Assembly (NCBI RefSeq): GCF_000586475.1 | Contig: NZ_BAWJ01000015.1 | Coordinates: 38,506-102,505 of the forward strand | From: Psychrobacter sp. JCM 18903 | Lineage (GTDB): Bacteria > Pseudomonadota > Gammaproteobacteria > Pseudomonadales > Moraxellaceae | Reading direction: 5' to 3' | Length of the DNA stretch: 64,000 nucleotides | In this document: piece after piece, positions 47,871 to 58,579 of the stretch | Layout: each line of letters starts with the position of its first letter | Numbering within the stretch: the stretch's first letter is position 1 | Made by a program: the position numbers and the translations under genes | The notes under the pieces: generated by a model | The model's input: the letters and a program-made list of their open reading frames with translations, nothing else | Databases searched by the model: none | What the model was told of the DNA's origin: nothing

Positions 47871-48776
47871 ATGGCTGCTAACAATGCGATCAATGCACCA
47901 CTACCGACTCAGCCAAACAGCGCTAGCCGCTACAATCAAAACCTTTATAACAAGCGCCGTTTGACCAACAAGTTAGGTCTAGGCTTTGCCATGTCGGCGA
48001 TGGTTTTTGGACTATTTTGGTTGTTTTGGATATTGTTGACGCTCTTTGTTGAAGGCTTTCAAGGTATTGTGCAGCTGCCTATTTTTACTGCTGATACACC
48101 GCCACCGATGAGTGCGGGCGGGCTGCGTAACGCCATTGTCGGTTCAGTAATGCTCGCGTTTTCAGGATTGTTTATCGGTGCACCTATTGGCCTCATGACG
48201 GGTATTTATTTATCCGAGTTCGCTCAAGGCAGTATGCTTGGCAAGGTAACGCGTTTCTTAAATGATATTTTGTTATCCGCACCCTCGATTGTGATTGGTC
48301 TCTTTATTTATGCATTAATGGTAAAAGGTCAAAGTTTCTCTGGTTGGGCAGGCGCGTTGGCCTTGGCATTAATCGTTATTCCTGTGGTCGTGCGTACCAC
48401 TGAGAATATGCTCAATCTGGTTCCTAATAGCATTCGTGAAGCGGCTTACGCACTTGGCACACCCAAGTGGAAAATGGTGACTCAAGTAACGATTAAGGCG
48501 GCTAGAGCAGGACTGACCACTGGGGTGTTACTGGCATTTGCTCGAATCACCGGTGAGACAGCACCGTTGCTATTTACGGCGCTTAACAACCAATATTTCA
48601 GTACAGATATGGGTCAGCCTATTGCCAACTTGCCCAATACCATCTACCAGTTTGCGATGAGTCCTTATGATAACTGGCATACCTTAGCGTGGGCGGCAGC
48701 GTTGCTGATCACGACCTCTGTCTTGGTATTAAACATTTTGGCAAGGTTCATCGGTAGTAGAGGTCAGGCTAAATAA
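47871..48776 (+). CDS. pstA: Phosphate ABC transporter permease PstA
   Basis: Second permease of the Pst system, 301 residues and intact. After a hydrophilic N-terminus of about 40 residues there are six helices, with AGGLRNAIVGSVMLAFSGLFIGAPIGLMTGIYLSE and SAPSIVIGLFIYALMV. The coupling loop is VPNSIREAAYALGTPKWKMVTQVTIKAARAGLTTGVLLAFARITGETAPL. It has the intact Ala-Leu-Gly pattern broken in pstC. Confidence 0.96.
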   Translation: MAANNAINAPLPTQPNSASRYNQNLYNKRRLTNKLGLGFAMSAMVFGLFWLFWILLTLFVEGFQGIVQLPIFTADTPPPMSAGGLRNAIVGSVMLAFSGLFIGAPIGLMTGIYLSEFAQGSMLGKVTRFLNDILLSAPSIVIGLFIYALMVKGQSFSGWAGALALALIVIPVVVRTTENMLNLVPNSIREAAYALGTPKWKMVTQVTIKAARAGLTTGVLLAFARITGETAPLLFTALNNQYFSTDMGQPIANLPNTIYQFAMSPYDNWHTLAWAAALLITTSVLVLNILARFIGSRGQAK

Positions 48777-48861
48777 AGACTGATGGTAAATTAAGGCTTG
48801 TCCTAGATTACCTCGAGCATTTACTTCCATTTATATTCATTGAGCTGGGTTGGAACATATT

Positions 48862-49800
48862 ATGAATGACGTCATGAGTAAAATCCGTACAAAAAAGCCT
48901 GTCGATAAATTCAATGCGGCAGATAAATTTAATCCAACAACAGACAGTTTATTAAACAGACCGATGTCGACGGCAGCACAAATAGAGCAGCCAGATATTG
49001 CCAGCCTAACCAAACAGACGCTTCATGATATTCCCAAAAACATGCCTGCAGCAAAAATGCAAATTCGAGATCTGAATTTTTATTATGGTGACTTTCAAGC
49101 GCTAAAAAATATCAATATCGATATTCCTGATAAAAAAGTCACTGCTTTCATTGGTCCTTCAGGTTGCGGCAAGTCGACGCTGTTGCGTACCTTCAACCGT
49201 ATGTATGATTTATATCCAGGTATGCGGGCAGAAGGCAATATTAATCTTGATGGCAACAATATCTTGGGTAAAGACGTCGATGTCAATTTGCTACGCGCCC
49301 AAGTCGGTATGGTCTTTCAGAAACCAACCCCGTTCCCGATGTCAATCTATGACAATGTCGCCTTTGGAGTACGCCTTTATGAAAAGTTGAGCAAGGCTGA
49401 GCTAGACAATCGGGTAGAGTGGGCACTCAAAAAATCTGCATTATGGCCAGAAGTAAAAGACAAGCTCAAAGCATCAGGGCTTTCGTTATCAGGCGGTCAG
49501 CAGCAACGCTTGTGTATTGCGCGTAGCGTCGCGACCAAGCCTGAAGTATTGCTGCTTGATGAGCCGACATCAGCGCTTGACCCTATCTCGACAGGTGCGA
49601 TCGAAGATTTGATTGAAGACTTAAAACAGGATTACACCATTGCCATTGTCACGCATAACATGCAACAGGCCGCGCGCGTGTCAGATTACACCGTCTATAT
49701 GTACTTAGGCGATATGATTGAGATGGGCGAGACCGACCAGATATTTACCAAGCCTGCCCAAACCGCCACAGAAGATTATATTACGGGTCGTTATGGCTAA
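48862..49800 (+). CDS. pstB: Phosphate ABC transporter ATP-binding protein PstB
   Basis: ATPase of the Pst importer: Walker [11 protein letters not shown]-loop [13 protein letters not shown], signature [16 protein letters not shown], Walker [15 protein letters not shown] and H-loop [15 protein letters not shown]. About 312 residues from ATG 48862; a TTG four codons earlier is less likely. A 55-60-residue hydrophilic extension precedes the usual start of PstB ([19 protein letters not shown]), making it longer than the E. coli protein (about 257). Confidence 0.96.
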   Translation: MNDVMSKIRTKKPVDKFNAADKFNPTTDSLLNRPMSTAAQIEQPDIASLTKQTLHDIPKNMPAAKMQIRDLNFYYGDFQALKNINIDIPDKKVTAFIGPSGCGKSTLLRTFNRMYDLYPGMRAEGNINLDGNNILGKDVDVNLLRAQVGMVFQKPTPFPMSIYDNVAFGVRLYEKLSKAELDNRVEWALKKSALWPEVKDKLKASGLSLSGGQQQRLCIARSVATKPEVLLLDEPTSALDPISTGAIEDLIEDLKQDYTIAIVTHNMQQAARVSDYTVYMYLGDMIEMGETDQIFTKPAQTATEDYITGRYG

Positions 49801-49919
49801 CATCGCGGTCTGAGCAAGGACGACGTGCTCGATATGTTCAATAAGATATCGTGAGCCAATCTGTTCGACTCAACAGCCACACCGCGCTACCAAAATATGG
49901 ATTTTAGGGAATACCTCTT

Positions 49920-50726
49920 ATGCAAAGCGATAAGCATATCTCCAAAAGTTTTGACCAAGATCTTGATGAAGCTATCCGTTTATTTTTATACATGGGTGAT
50001 AGCGCGGCCAACCAAGTGGCGAAAGCGATCCATGCGCTTATCGATAAAAATGAGACACTGGCGCAAGAGGTGATTGATATGGACTTTGATATCAATCGAA
50101 TGGAAGTCGAGTTGGATGAGCATATCTTGCTATTGGTCGCCAAACGCCAGCCCGCCGCCAGTGATTTACGCTTGGTCATGTCCATCAGTAAAGGCGTGGT
50201 TGATTTAGAACGCATCGGTGATGAAGCTGTCAAAATCGCTCAGATGGCCAAAAAAATTGCGGCACAAGGTAAACTGTCATACGGTTATGCGGAGGTGCAA
50301 CACCTCAGCAATCAGGTTCGTTTGATGCTGCACAATGCGCTAGAGGCATTTAGTCAATCGAATGCTGAGCAAGCGTTTGAGGTCATGCGTAACGATAGCA
50401 TGGTCAATGATGAGTATCAGTCAGCCATCCGTGCTTTGATGACCTATATTATGGAAGATTCACGGCACGTTTCAAAAGTTATCAATATTATGTGGGTATT
50501 GCGCGCGCTTGAGCGGGTAGGCGATCATGCACAAAATATTGCAGAACTGGTGATTAACTATATTAGTGGGCAAGATGTGCGTCATTCCGACTATGCGCTG
50601 GTCGAAAAAGCCGTGCAAGAAGCCAATGACCGTATGGCGGCGCGCCAAGTCAGCACCCTGTCTGCCACTAAACCTGCCGTCAATTCAGCCGCTGATTTTG
50701 TAGACTCAAACGGTGATGAGGGCTGA
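49920..50726 (+). CDS. phoU: Phosphate signalling protein PhoU
   Basis: Links the Pst transporter to the PhoR/PhoB sensor. 268 residues with two three-helix PhoU repeats. The metal-binding patterns are FDIDRMEVELDE-like (here MDFDINRMEVELDEHI) with DLRLVMSISKGVVDLERIGDEAVKIAQ, and the second repeat SKVINIMWVLRALERVGDHAQNIAEL. The 35-residue tail (SATKPAVNSAADFVDSNGDEG) is disordered. It ends the pst operon; a bidirectional terminator follows. Confidence 0.95.
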   Translation: MQSDKHISKSFDQDLDEAIRLFLYMGDSAANQVAKAIHALIDKNETLAQEVIDMDFDINRMEVELDEHILLLVAKRQPAASDLRLVMSISKGVVDLERIGDEAVKIAQMAKKIAAQGKLSYGYAEVQHLSNQVRLMLHNALEAFSQSNAEQAFEVMRNDSMVNDEYQSAIRALMTYIMEDSRHVSKVINIMWVLRALERVGDHAQNIAELVINYISGQDVRHSDYALVEKAVQEANDRMAARQVSTLSATKPAVNSAADFVDSNGDEG

Positions 50727-50758
50727 AAAAAACAGTTCATCGTTAATTTTACATCCAA

Positions 50759-50789
50759 AAAAACGCGCGATATTAAATAGCGCGTTTTT
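50759..50789. terminator. Bidirectional terminator between phoU and yggX
   Basis: Perfect 10-bp stem AAAAACGCGC/GCGCGTTTTT with an 11-base loop, located between the convergent phoU and Fe(2+)-trafficking protein genes. Confidence 0.88.
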
Positions 50790-50814
50790 ATTTTATGGCA
50801 ATAATAAAAAACAA

Positions 50815-51105
50815 CTAGCTCTCCGGCGTCCAACCTTGTGCACGCTCATAATCTTCATTATCTAAAAATTTATCCCGTTGTTCGGTGAGGAATTTTTTGG
50901 CAGCAGGATCTAACATACTTAGATGGTTTTCGTTAATCAGCATCGTTTGCTGTTCAAGCCATTCTTTCCACGCTTTGTCAGATACCGTTTCTTGTAGCTC
51001 CTGACCTTTTTTATTAGGAAAAGGCGGGTGCGGCATTTTTGGCAATTCTTGCTGATACTTACGGCAAAATACCGTATTGGCTTGCGGATTAAAAGTTTCA
51101 GTCAT
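50815..51105 (-). CDS. Fe(2+)-trafficking/oxidative damage protection protein YggX
   Basis: 96 residues of the YggX family, which protects iron-sulfur clusters from oxidative damage and is thought to move ferrous iron. The conserved Cys lies in [60 protein letters not shown] follows, and the family's usual acidic C-terminus closes it. Single gene on the minus strand. Confidence 0.92.
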   Translation of the reverse strand: MTETFNPQANTVFCRKYQQELPKMPHPPFPNKKGQELQETVSDKAWKEWLEQQTMLINENHLSMLDPAAKKFLTEQRDKFLDNEDYERAQGWTPES

Positions 51106-51411
51106 AAGGCGTTCCTTATTATGGTTTGGTTATTATAAAAATATGTTATTGAATCACTCATGAGAATAGTTATACCAAACCCAAAAAGTAAGATTAGCTG
51201 TGTCAAACTCGCTTAGCCTACAAGGCGTAGTACTTTCACTCGTTTTCCTTGCTACTCTAATTTCTGTGAATGGTATTAGTTAGCACTTATTCAGCATGAG
51301 CGCCTTAAATATTATTAGCTGAATTTACTTTACCTCATCATGGTATCAAAAACACCCGCAGCAGGGGCGGGTGTTTTTTATGGTAAAAGCTGTCAGGTCA
51401 ACAATGCGCTT
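51106..51411. other. Spacer between argH and yggX
   Basis: About 306 bases holding the argH terminator at its left end and, further right, the yggX promoter region. No gene seen. Confidence 0.4.
51348..51378 (-). terminator. Terminator after argH
   Basis: Perfect 12-bp stem AAAAACACCCGC/GCGGGTGTTTTT with loop AGCAGGG. The A and T tracts on both sides make it usable on either strand; it lies 33 bases beyond the argH stop. Confidence 0.88.
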
Positions 51412-52929
51412 TTACGCAAATACCTCTAAACGGCTGCGACCGCGAGCAACGGCTTGCTTAACTTGATTTGGTGCTGTACCACCTAAGTGGTCACGGGCTG
51501 CTAATGAGCCTTCTAACGTTAAATATTCAAAGACATCATCACCGATTGCATCGCTAAACTGCTGTAGCTGTGCCAATGATAAATCACTTAAATCAACGCC
51601 CTCGGCAATACCCAAAGCAACGGCATTACCGACCACTTCATGCGCATCACGGAACGCCACGCCTTGGCGTACCAGATAATCTGCAAGATCAGTCGCAGTC
51701 GCATAGCCTTTCATCGTAGCGGCGCGCATGTTTTCTTTATTTGGAGTGATATTCGGTAGCATATCAGCAAAAGCCAATAAACAGCCGGTAAGCGTATCGA
51801 CGCAATCAAACAACGGCTCTTTGTCTTCTTGGTTGTCTTTGTTATAAGCCAGTGGCTGACTCTTCATTAGACTTAAAAGTGTCATTAACTGCCCAAAGAC
51901 ACGTGCTGCTTTACCGCGGACCAACTCTGGCACATCAGGATTTTTCTTTTGCGGCATGATAGATGAGCCAGTACAAAAGCGATCAGGGATTTGTACAAAG
52001 TTAAACTGCGCTGACATCCATAGGATAATCTCTTCGCTCATCCGTGACATATGCATCATCAAGATAGAAGCGGCTGAGGTAAATTCAATCGCAAAGTCAC
52101 GGTCTGATACGGCATCAAGCGAGTTTTGGCAAATACCTTCGAAACCTAACAACTCAGCAGTAATGGTACGATCGATTGGGAATGTCGTGCCAGCAAGGGC
52201 AGCACTACCAAGTGGCATCTGATTAATACGGCGGCGCGCATCGACCAGACGTTCGGTATCGCGATATAACATCTCAAACCACGCCATGACGTGATGACCA
52301 AAGCTCACTGGCTGCGCCGTTTGTAAATGCGTAAAGCCGGGCATAATAGTGTCAGTATGCTGCTCAGCCAAATCAAGTAAACCACTTTGCAAGCGTACTA
52401 ATAAGGCAATGATATTATCAGTCTCTTCGCGTAGCCAAAGACGAATATCGGTGGCAACCTGATCGTTACGGCTACGACCCGTATGCAGTTTTTTACCAAC
52501 AGCGCCGATGATGTCAGTCAAGCGCGACTCAACATTCATGTGCACGTCTTCTAGCGCGATTGACCAGTTAAACTCGCCAGCCTCAATCTCGCGCAGTACC
52601 TGATGCAGACCATCAATAATGGTGGCTACTTCGTCAGCGGTCAAAATGTCACATTCTTTCAGCATGGTCGCGTGGGCGATTGAGCCTTGAATATCGTGAC
52701 GCGCAAAGCGTTGATCAAAGCCAACAGAGGCGGTGAAGGCAGCGACAAAGCTGTCCGTCGCTTCACTGAAGCGTCCGCCCCACATCTGCTGACCTTGGCT
52801 GTTTGAAGGACTGCTTACAGGGTTGTTTTGTGCAGCGTTATTTGTTATCGGAGCATCTGTGCTAGAATCAGAGACAGATGGGTTTACATTTGATTCGGGA
52901 CTACTAGGTTTTGAAGAATTGGCGTTCAT
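51412..52929 (-). CDS. argH: Argininosuccinate lyase
   Basis: Last enzyme of arginine biosynthesis, splitting argininosuccinate to arginine and fumarate. The fumarase-superfamily signature is [53 protein letters not shown] and [18 protein letters not shown] (catalytic His) are also present. About 505 residues from ATG 52929, because the first 45-50 residues are a Ser/Pro/Asn-rich disordered extension ([19 protein letters not shown]) ahead of the canonical MWGGRFSE. Its start is next to, and divergent from, the algZ-like kinase gene. Confidence 0.94.
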   Translation of the reverse strand: MNANSSKPSSPESNVNPSVSDSSTDAPITNNAAQNNPVSSPSNSQGQQMWGGRFSEATDSFVAAFTASVGFDQRFARHDIQGSIAHATMLKECDILTADEVATIIDGLHQVLREIEAGEFNWSIALEDVHMNVESRLTDIIGAVGKKLHTGRSRNDQVATDIRLWLREETDNIIALLVRLQSGLLDLAEQHTDTIMPGFTHLQTAQPVSFGHHVMAWFEMLYRDTERLVDARRRINQMPLGSAALAGTTFPIDRTITAELLGFEGICQNSLDAVSDRDFAIEFTSAASILMMHMSRMSEEIILWMSAQFNFVQIPDRFCTGSSIMPQKKNPDVPELVRGKAARVFGQLMTLLSLMKSQPLAYNKDNQEDKEPLFDCVDTLTGCLLAFADMLPNITPNKENMRAATMKGYATATDLADYLVRQGVAFRDAHEVVGNAVALGIAEGVDLSDLSLAQLQQFSDAIGDDVFEYLTLEGSLAARDHLGGTAPNQVKQAVARGRSRLEVFA

Positions 52930-53027
52930 ATCGGTACAAGACAAGTCAGCAGAATAAGAGCTCAAGTATAGCAAAGGATGAGGTTGCCTTACTAGCGGAG
53001 CGCTTAGAGTTTTTTATTCCTAAGCTC

Positions 53028-54061
53028 ATGGAAGTCATGAAGCCTTGGCAGTGGTTCATTTATATCTTTTTTTGGTCACTATTTGTCACGGTAATAAATC
53101 GCTATGATATTGCCACGTGGTCAGATTTTTTGATTCAGCTGTTTAGCAGAGTCCTGCAAAACACCTTGAGTATTATTCCTTCCTTATACCTCATTGATTA
53201 TTTGCGCCCCATTTTTAAGGGCATGAGTATACCTAAAGCCAGCATGTATGTGCTTGCCTTACTCATGGTGGCATCTACCATATCCATGATTTTAGTCATG
53301 CTGGTGATGATTAATATTGGTTGGTTTGAATATGATCGTCAGACTTTTATTCTAAATATATTATTTAATGTATTGATTAGTGGTGGCTTTACCTTGGTGT
53401 TCTTACTGTATTTTTTACGTCGTTATCGTGAGACGAATGCGCTCAAACAATCGTTTGAGCAGAAATTGAGTGCACAAAATGATGTGATCAAAGCGCGAAT
53501 TGCCCCGCATTTTTTCTTTAATACCATTAATACCCTTGTGTCACTGATAGAGTCCAATCCAGCAAGAGCTTCTGCTTTATTACAGCACGTTTCTGCCTTA
53601 TTCCGTGCCAGTTTCAATGGGGCACGAGAGATTAGTTTTGAAGAAGAAATTGCTCTTTGTGAGCACTATCTAGCGATTGAGTCTAGCCGCTTAGCGGATA
53701 AGCTTGAAGTGAGTTGCAATTGCCTGACGAAGATGTCATGTATGACATGGTGATTACCGCCTTGACCTTACAGAGCGTGCTAGAAAAAATGCTGCTGAAT
53801 GTGGTGGAGATGACCACTGAAACCATTTATATCAATATTAGAGTCACTTGGCAGCAGCATCGGGTTGTGATTACGATTGGTGTCGCGCTGCCGAAAAAAA
53901 CCATGATTATTAACCATGATTTACGTCAGCACATGAACTTTTATATTCAAGCGGAACGTTTACGGGCTTATTTCGGTCAAAGTGCGGATATTAAAAGTAG
54001 CGTTACCAGTAGTCGAATTATTACCGTCATCGACTATCCGCTGCAAGATGTTAGTTTATGA
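53028..54061 (+). CDS. algZ: AlgZ/FimS-type sensor kinase with degenerate ATPase domain (frameshifted in this sequence)
   Basis: Partner of the response regulator at 54366. Four membrane helices (about 10-130) precede a LytS-type His_kinase domain with the phospho-acceptor-like motif IAPHFFFNTINTLVSLIE. The following ATP-binding part is abnormal: the N-box, normally like PLVENAIKHG, reads SVLEKMLLNVV, and no DNGxG box is seen (VALPKKTM at that place). A shift near 53715 is repaired by one G (LEVSWQLPDEDVMYDMV), giving about 344 residues from ATG 53028. The start is uncertain: an in-frame region extends upstream to 52911 and overlaps argH. In Pseudomonas AlgZ/FimS with AlgR controls type IV pili. 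Confidence 0.8.
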
Positions 54062-54365
54062 CCGTTTTTTTTGGGCTTAATTTTGTATTTTATTTCTCAA
54101 GAAATAGGTATGGCATAGTTATTGCACCATCTTTATAGCTAATGGGTTGTTTTACTTTATATTTAGCCATGATTCCCCATAAAAATTATTATCGATAAAT
54201 GCATCGCAATAAAACTCAATGCACAAGGCTATCAACGTCAATATAGCCAGTTATTGTTTTATGAAATAATTAAAGGTTTTTATGCTAAGTGATTGGTAAT
54301 GAGTGCTAATATGTTGGTAAGGCCATTGAAAAAAATACTAAGTTTATCCTGGGATTGGAGTTTGC
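54062..54365. other. Spacer between algZ and algR
   Basis: About 304 AT-rich bases without a gene. In pseudomonads these two genes are adjacent, so the gap suggests that algR has its own promoter here. Confidence 0.4.
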
Positions 54366-55103
54366 ATGCGTATCGTAGTTTGTGATGATGAGCCACTAGC
54401 ACGTGAGCGTTTGGTTAGAATTGTACAGGAGTCAGGTCATCAAGTCGTTGCTCAAGCAACCACGGGTGCAGAAGCCATTATCGCTGTCAAAACTCAGCAG
54501 CCAGACATCATATTATTAGATATTCGTATGCCTGAGATGGATGGGGTGCGCTGTGCGCAAGAGCTTGCCAAACTTGAGCATCCGCCAGCCATTATATTTG
54601 TCACCGCTTATGATCATTATGCCATTGCCGCGCTAAAAGCCAATGCGATTGGTTATTTATTAAAGCCTGCCAATAAAGATGAGTTACTAGAAGCACTAGA
54701 TAAAGCGAAAAATTTGAACGCGGCGCAGTTAAATGAGATTCGTAAACTCGAAGACCCAACAGCGCGTCCAGTACGTGAGCATATCGCTGCTCGTACTCAC
54801 CGAGGCGTTGAGCTCATCAAGCTCAAAGACATCTATTATTTTACCGCCGATCAAAAGTACGTCAAAGTCCGTCACAAAGATGGCATTGTCCTGATTGATG
54901 AGACGCTAAAAGAGCTTGAACAAGAATTTGAGGATCGGCTGTTTCGGGTGCACCGTAATGCCATCATCAACCTTAGTTTTTTGGACTTTTTAGAAACGTT
55001 GGATGCAGGACAATATCAAATACGCTTTAAAGGCATTGATGAGACACTTGCGGTTAGCCGCCGTCACTTACCTGCATTACGTGACAAGATTCAAAGCATG
55101 TAA
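54366..55103 (+). CDS. algR: LytTR-type response regulator AlgR
   Basis: 245 residues. The receiver domain (1-120) has the acidic pair VCDDEP, phospho-acceptor Asp54 in IILLDIRMPEMDG, Thr in IIFVTAYDHYAI and Lys in YLLKPANKDEL. A LytTR DNA-binding domain follows (about 140-240, DIYYFTADQKYVKVRHKDG, then RLFRVHRNAIINLSFL). AlgR of Pseudomonas activates fimU-pilVWXY1Y2E; a pilus role is inferred, given pilB-C-D elsewhere in the window. The ribosome binding site is GGGATTGGAG before ATG 54366. Confidence 0.93.
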   Translation: MRIVVCDDEPLARERLVRIVQESGHQVVAQATTGAEAIIAVKTQQPDIILLDIRMPEMDGVRCAQELAKLEHPPAIIFVTAYDHYAIAALKANAIGYLLKPANKDELLEALDKAKNLNAAQLNEIRKLEDPTARPVREHIAARTHRGVELIKLKDIYYFTADQKYVKVRHKDGIVLIDETLKELEQEFEDRLFRVHRNAIINLSFLDFLETLDAGQYQIRFKGIDETLAVSRRHLPALRDKIQSM

Positions 55104-55321
55104 GCTGCGGTTTGCATAGTGAAATAACAGCAAAATAACCGTGAAATAATCATCCCATATCATCAAACCCTTATTTATGCTTAAATAGGGGTATTTTTTT
55201 TGCGTCAGCATTGACTATATATGGTTTATATCGCCCATTTTTTGTGGAAAATTTACAGTATTGTTTAATACTGACCTGCATAGTACTGACGTGAACAGTA
55301 TCGAATTTATTGAGGCCCTTT

Positions 55322-56355
55322 ATGAGCAATCCGCAGCAAACTGCTTTGACTACCTTGAATATCGCCACGCGTCAGAGCCCTTTAGCATTATGGCAAGCTG
55401 AGCATATCCGTGCTCGTCTACTAGATTTGTATCCTGAATTGACGATTAACTTGCTAAAAATTGTCACTAAGGGTGACAAGATTTTGGACACACCTTTGGC
55501 TAAAATTGGCGGTAAAGGTTTGTTTGTCAAAGAGCTTGAGCAAGCGCTATATGACAAACAAGCGGACATCGCGGTACATTCATTAAAGGACGTACCGATG
55601 CAGCTTCCTGAAGGCTTGGTGCTAGGCGTCTATTGCAAACGCGCCTCACCGACTGATGCTTTTGTGTCTAACACCTATAATAGTATTGATGAATTGCCGC
55701 AAGAGGCAGTCGTTGGCACGTCAAGTTTGCGTCGTCAGTGTCAGCTTAAAGCCTATCGCCCAGACCTGCAAATCAAAACCTTACGCGGTAACGTTGGTAC
55801 ACGTTTGGGCAAGCTAGATGCTGGCGAGTATGATGCGATTATTTTAGCAACCAGTGGTTTGCAGCGTATTGAGCTGGATGAGCGCATACGCGGCGAGCTT
55901 GATATCAATGCCTGCCTGCCTGCGGTTGGTCAGGGCGCCTTAGCAATCGAATGCGTGAAGGTGATGATGAGGTGTTAAAATTACTGGCACCACTGAATGA
56001 TGATAAAGCTCGTATCCGCCTCATTGCTGAGCGCGCGCTAAACCGTCACTTAGAGGGTGGCTGCCAAGTGCCGATCGCCGCTTATGCCGTGTTACAAATG
56101 GCGGATGAAACGAGCAGCAACAATGATGATAACGGTGACAATGGCAATAACGACAACGGCAATGTGTTATGGCTACGTGGCCGCGTCGGTCAAGCGGATG
56201 GCAGCGAGCTGCTAAAAGCAGAAAAACGCGTCACGTTGATCGGCACACAAGCCGAGCAAGAAGTACAGGCTAATCAGCTTGGTATTGATGTTGCCAATAT
56301 ACTGCTTGCCGATGGCGCGGGTGATATCTTATCCGCGATTTATCATCCTGAATAA
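55322..56355 (+). CDS. hemC: Porphobilinogen deaminase HemC (frameshifted in this sequence)
   Basis: Polymerises four porphobilinogens to hydroxymethylbilane in heme synthesis. [36 protein letters not shown] sequence (here [13 protein letters not shown]), [31 protein letters not shown] and [13 protein letters not shown] are present. The cofactor Cys lies in [15 protein letters not shown]. One C is missing near 55954; TGCCGTG restores [15 protein letters not shown], giving 344 residues from ATG 55322. An Asn/Asp/Gly-rich insert (about 255-270) lengthens the C-terminal domain. hemD follows. Confidence 0.95.
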
Positions 56356-56453
56356 CAGGCCAGTATTTTGATTATCTTAGTCATAGCCCCAGTATTATTG
56401 ATGCTAGGGCTATCGTTAAGCCAATTCTATCAGTCTTTTGTCATGGTACGTCT

Positions 56454-57442
56454 ATGTCATCAACATTAAATCACGCCCAGCTTATTGCTAACAGTCAATC
56501 AAATAATGAGTCATCACTCACGCAAGTAGTCATTAATACTCGCCCAGTAGAGCGTGCCGCTGCATTGACGGATCATCTACAAGCAGCAGGCTGACGGTGG
56601 TAGAGATACCGATGTTGACGTTACAATCGCGCCCAACGACTGAGCAAGACATGACGCTGATGCGCCAATGGCTAGCAGGCGATTATAAGGCGCTTGTGAT
56701 TGTTAGCCCAACGGCGGCCGCTTCAGGACTGACTGTTTGGCAAGCGCTTGAAGATGAGCGCCAAGCTCAAAACGATGACGATGACGATGATAATAATAAT
56801 GAGCGAAAAGATATAGCAATTAATGCTCTGCAAGCTCCGAGCTACTTGATTGCCGTGGGTGAAGCGACCGCGTCGGTATTAAATAATACCAAAATCGAGG
56901 CATCGAATTACCAAGTGCTTCAGCCTCACATTGCTAATAACGAAGGTATGCTAGCGATGCCTGAGATTGAGCGTTTGCAAGCAGGTGACAAGTTGCTCGT
57001 TTGGCGCGGATTGGGTGGTAGGCGACTATTGGTCGATACGTTGCTGGCACGCGGTGTGCATATCGATAGCATTGCTTGGTATGAGCGCATAATGCCAGTC
57101 GAGGCAATGACTCAATACGAGCAATGGCTACAAGGGTTTTTAGCTCGCCAAGATGTGCAAGATACATCAGCTAGTCAGCCAAAGCCAATCGTTGTCATCA
57201 GTAGCGGTACAGCCTTTGAGCATTGGGAAAGCATCGTTCGGGCTGTAGCAGAAAAGGCATTAAAGCAAGAAACAGCCAGAGAAACCCCCGCTATTTTGCC
57301 CTATAAATTGTCAGACTTTGCTTATGTGGTGCTGGGTGAGCGTTTAGCCAATATGGTCGCTGAGCAGCAGTTAAGTTATTGGCGTGTGGAAGATTTGGCG
57401 CCAGAAACCATTCTTGCTGCTATCCATGCTAAAGCCTGTTAA
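56454..57442 (+). CDS. hemD: Uroporphyrinogen-III synthase HemD (frameshifted in this sequence)
   Basis: Cyclises hydroxymethylbilane to uroporphyrinogen III. The start region, from ATG 56454, reads TQVVINTRPVERAAALTDHLQAAG. A shift near 56592 then breaks the frame; adding one T (GGCTGACG to GGCTTGACG) continues with LTVVEIPMLTLQSRPTTEQ. Family features are ALVIVSPTAAASGLTVWQAL, YLIAVGEATASVL, LVWRGLGGRRLLVDTLLARGVHIDSIAWYER and VVISSGTAFEHWESI. An acidic insert (DDDDDDNNN, near 106) is unusual. It has 329 residues when repaired, in order hemC-hemD-hemX. Confidence 0.9.
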
Positions 57443-57543
57443 ATGTATAAATGTACCAACCGATGATCTGTCCTTATCTATTATGTTTCACTTTTTATTT
57501 ATTCGCTTTAAACCTGTTTTGGCCAAAATAACGGTGCTGCCTT

Positions 57544-58521
57544 ATGTCAATCAATTCTGAATCGTTATCTCAGGAACCTTCTGCTACTCAGCAGCGCCGA
57601 CAAGCAAATGTGTTTTTGTTGCGCCTGCAGTGGCTGGTTATCTTGTTGCTTATCGCCGCCCTATTGTGGCTCTACATCAGCCAGCAGCGTTTCCAGCATA
57701 GTGTTAATGAGCGTTTGCAAAGCAACGAGCAAGTCGTCAGCCGTCTGAATGAGATGGATGACCGTCTATTTGCGATGAGTCAGCAGACGCTGCCAGAGCC
57801 TCGATCTGCCGCCAGTAGCCAAGCGCAAAACCAGTTAGATTTATTGCGTATTCAGATACAAGCCGCTGATAGATTATTGGCAGACAATAACGATAGTGCA
57901 GCGATTGATTTGTTGCGTGGTCTACATTGGCAGCTTTCGCAAGGTAGCAATGAGATTGCTCCAGCGCTAACGGTTGTGATCAAACAAAGCTTGATGAAAG
58001 ACATCGAACGTTTGCAGGCAAGCAGCACTCAGCCCAGTCCTTGGCAGCTACAAAACCTCGCCATCCAAAATATTCAAGAGTTTTTGCACAGCTATGAGCG
58101 TGTGAGTAGCGAGGCGACACCGCACAATAGCACCGATAGTAATATGAGCCTCTCGCGCAAACAACTGACCATTCACGAAGTGATTATGACCTTGAATCTA
58201 GCCAGTCAAGCCAGTAATATGCGCGAACAAGAGCAGCTGGTTGGTTATCTGCGTCAAGCACGAAATCAACTACAAACCTTGGTGCCGAAGTCTGCTATTC
58301 CGCAACAGTCAGCGCCAAAGGCAGCCATGACTAATACTGAAAACGCTTCTAATGCTGCGTCCGCAGGCAAAAAACAAACCTCTATCGACAAGAACCTACA
58401 AACCAGATCCTCTCCGACAAATATCGCAGAAGTCATAGATTGGTTAGATAAATTGATTGCCAATGCACCGAAACCAACGCCATTGTTGACCACTCAGATT
58501 TTGGATAAATCTCAGCGTTAG
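57544..58521 (+). CDS. HemX-like membrane-anchored protein
   Basis: 325 residues in the position and with the plan of HemX, the poorly understood protein encoded after hemD. It has a short cytoplasmic N-terminus, one membrane helix (LQWLVILLLIAALLWLYI, about 27-44) and a coiled-coil segment (RFQHSVNERLQSNEQVVSRLNEMDDRL). The periplasmic helical domain has the family-like LLRIQIQAADRLLADNNDSAAIDLLRGLHWQL. Often annotated as a uroporphyrinogen C-methyltransferase, but no SAM-binding motif is seen. It is likely co-transcribed with hemC-hemD. Confidence 0.8.
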   Translation: MSINSESLSQEPSATQQRRQANVFLLRLQWLVILLLIAALLWLYISQQRFQHSVNERLQSNEQVVSRLNEMDDRLFAMSQQTLPEPRSAASSQAQNQLDLLRIQIQAADRLLADNNDSAAIDLLRGLHWQLSQGSNEIAPALTVVIKQSLMKDIERLQASSTQPSPWQLQNLAIQNIQEFLHSYERVSSEATPHNSTDSNMSLSRKQLTIHEVIMTLNLASQASNMREQEQLVGYLRQARNQLQTLVPKSAIPQQSAPKAAMTNTENASNAASAGKKQTSIDKNLQTRSSPTNIAEVIDWLDKLIANAPKPTPLLTTQILDKSQR

Positions 58522-58579
58522 TGGTTCAGTGGATGTTGATTGATAGATTTATGAATATAAAAATAAGAGAAGTGACGTT

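Noticed and set aside
56383..56413. ATAGCCC/GGGCTAT hairpin between hemC and hemD as a terminator
   Set aside because: The stem is only seven pairs with a large loop and no T run follows; hemC-hemD are expected to be co-transcribed.
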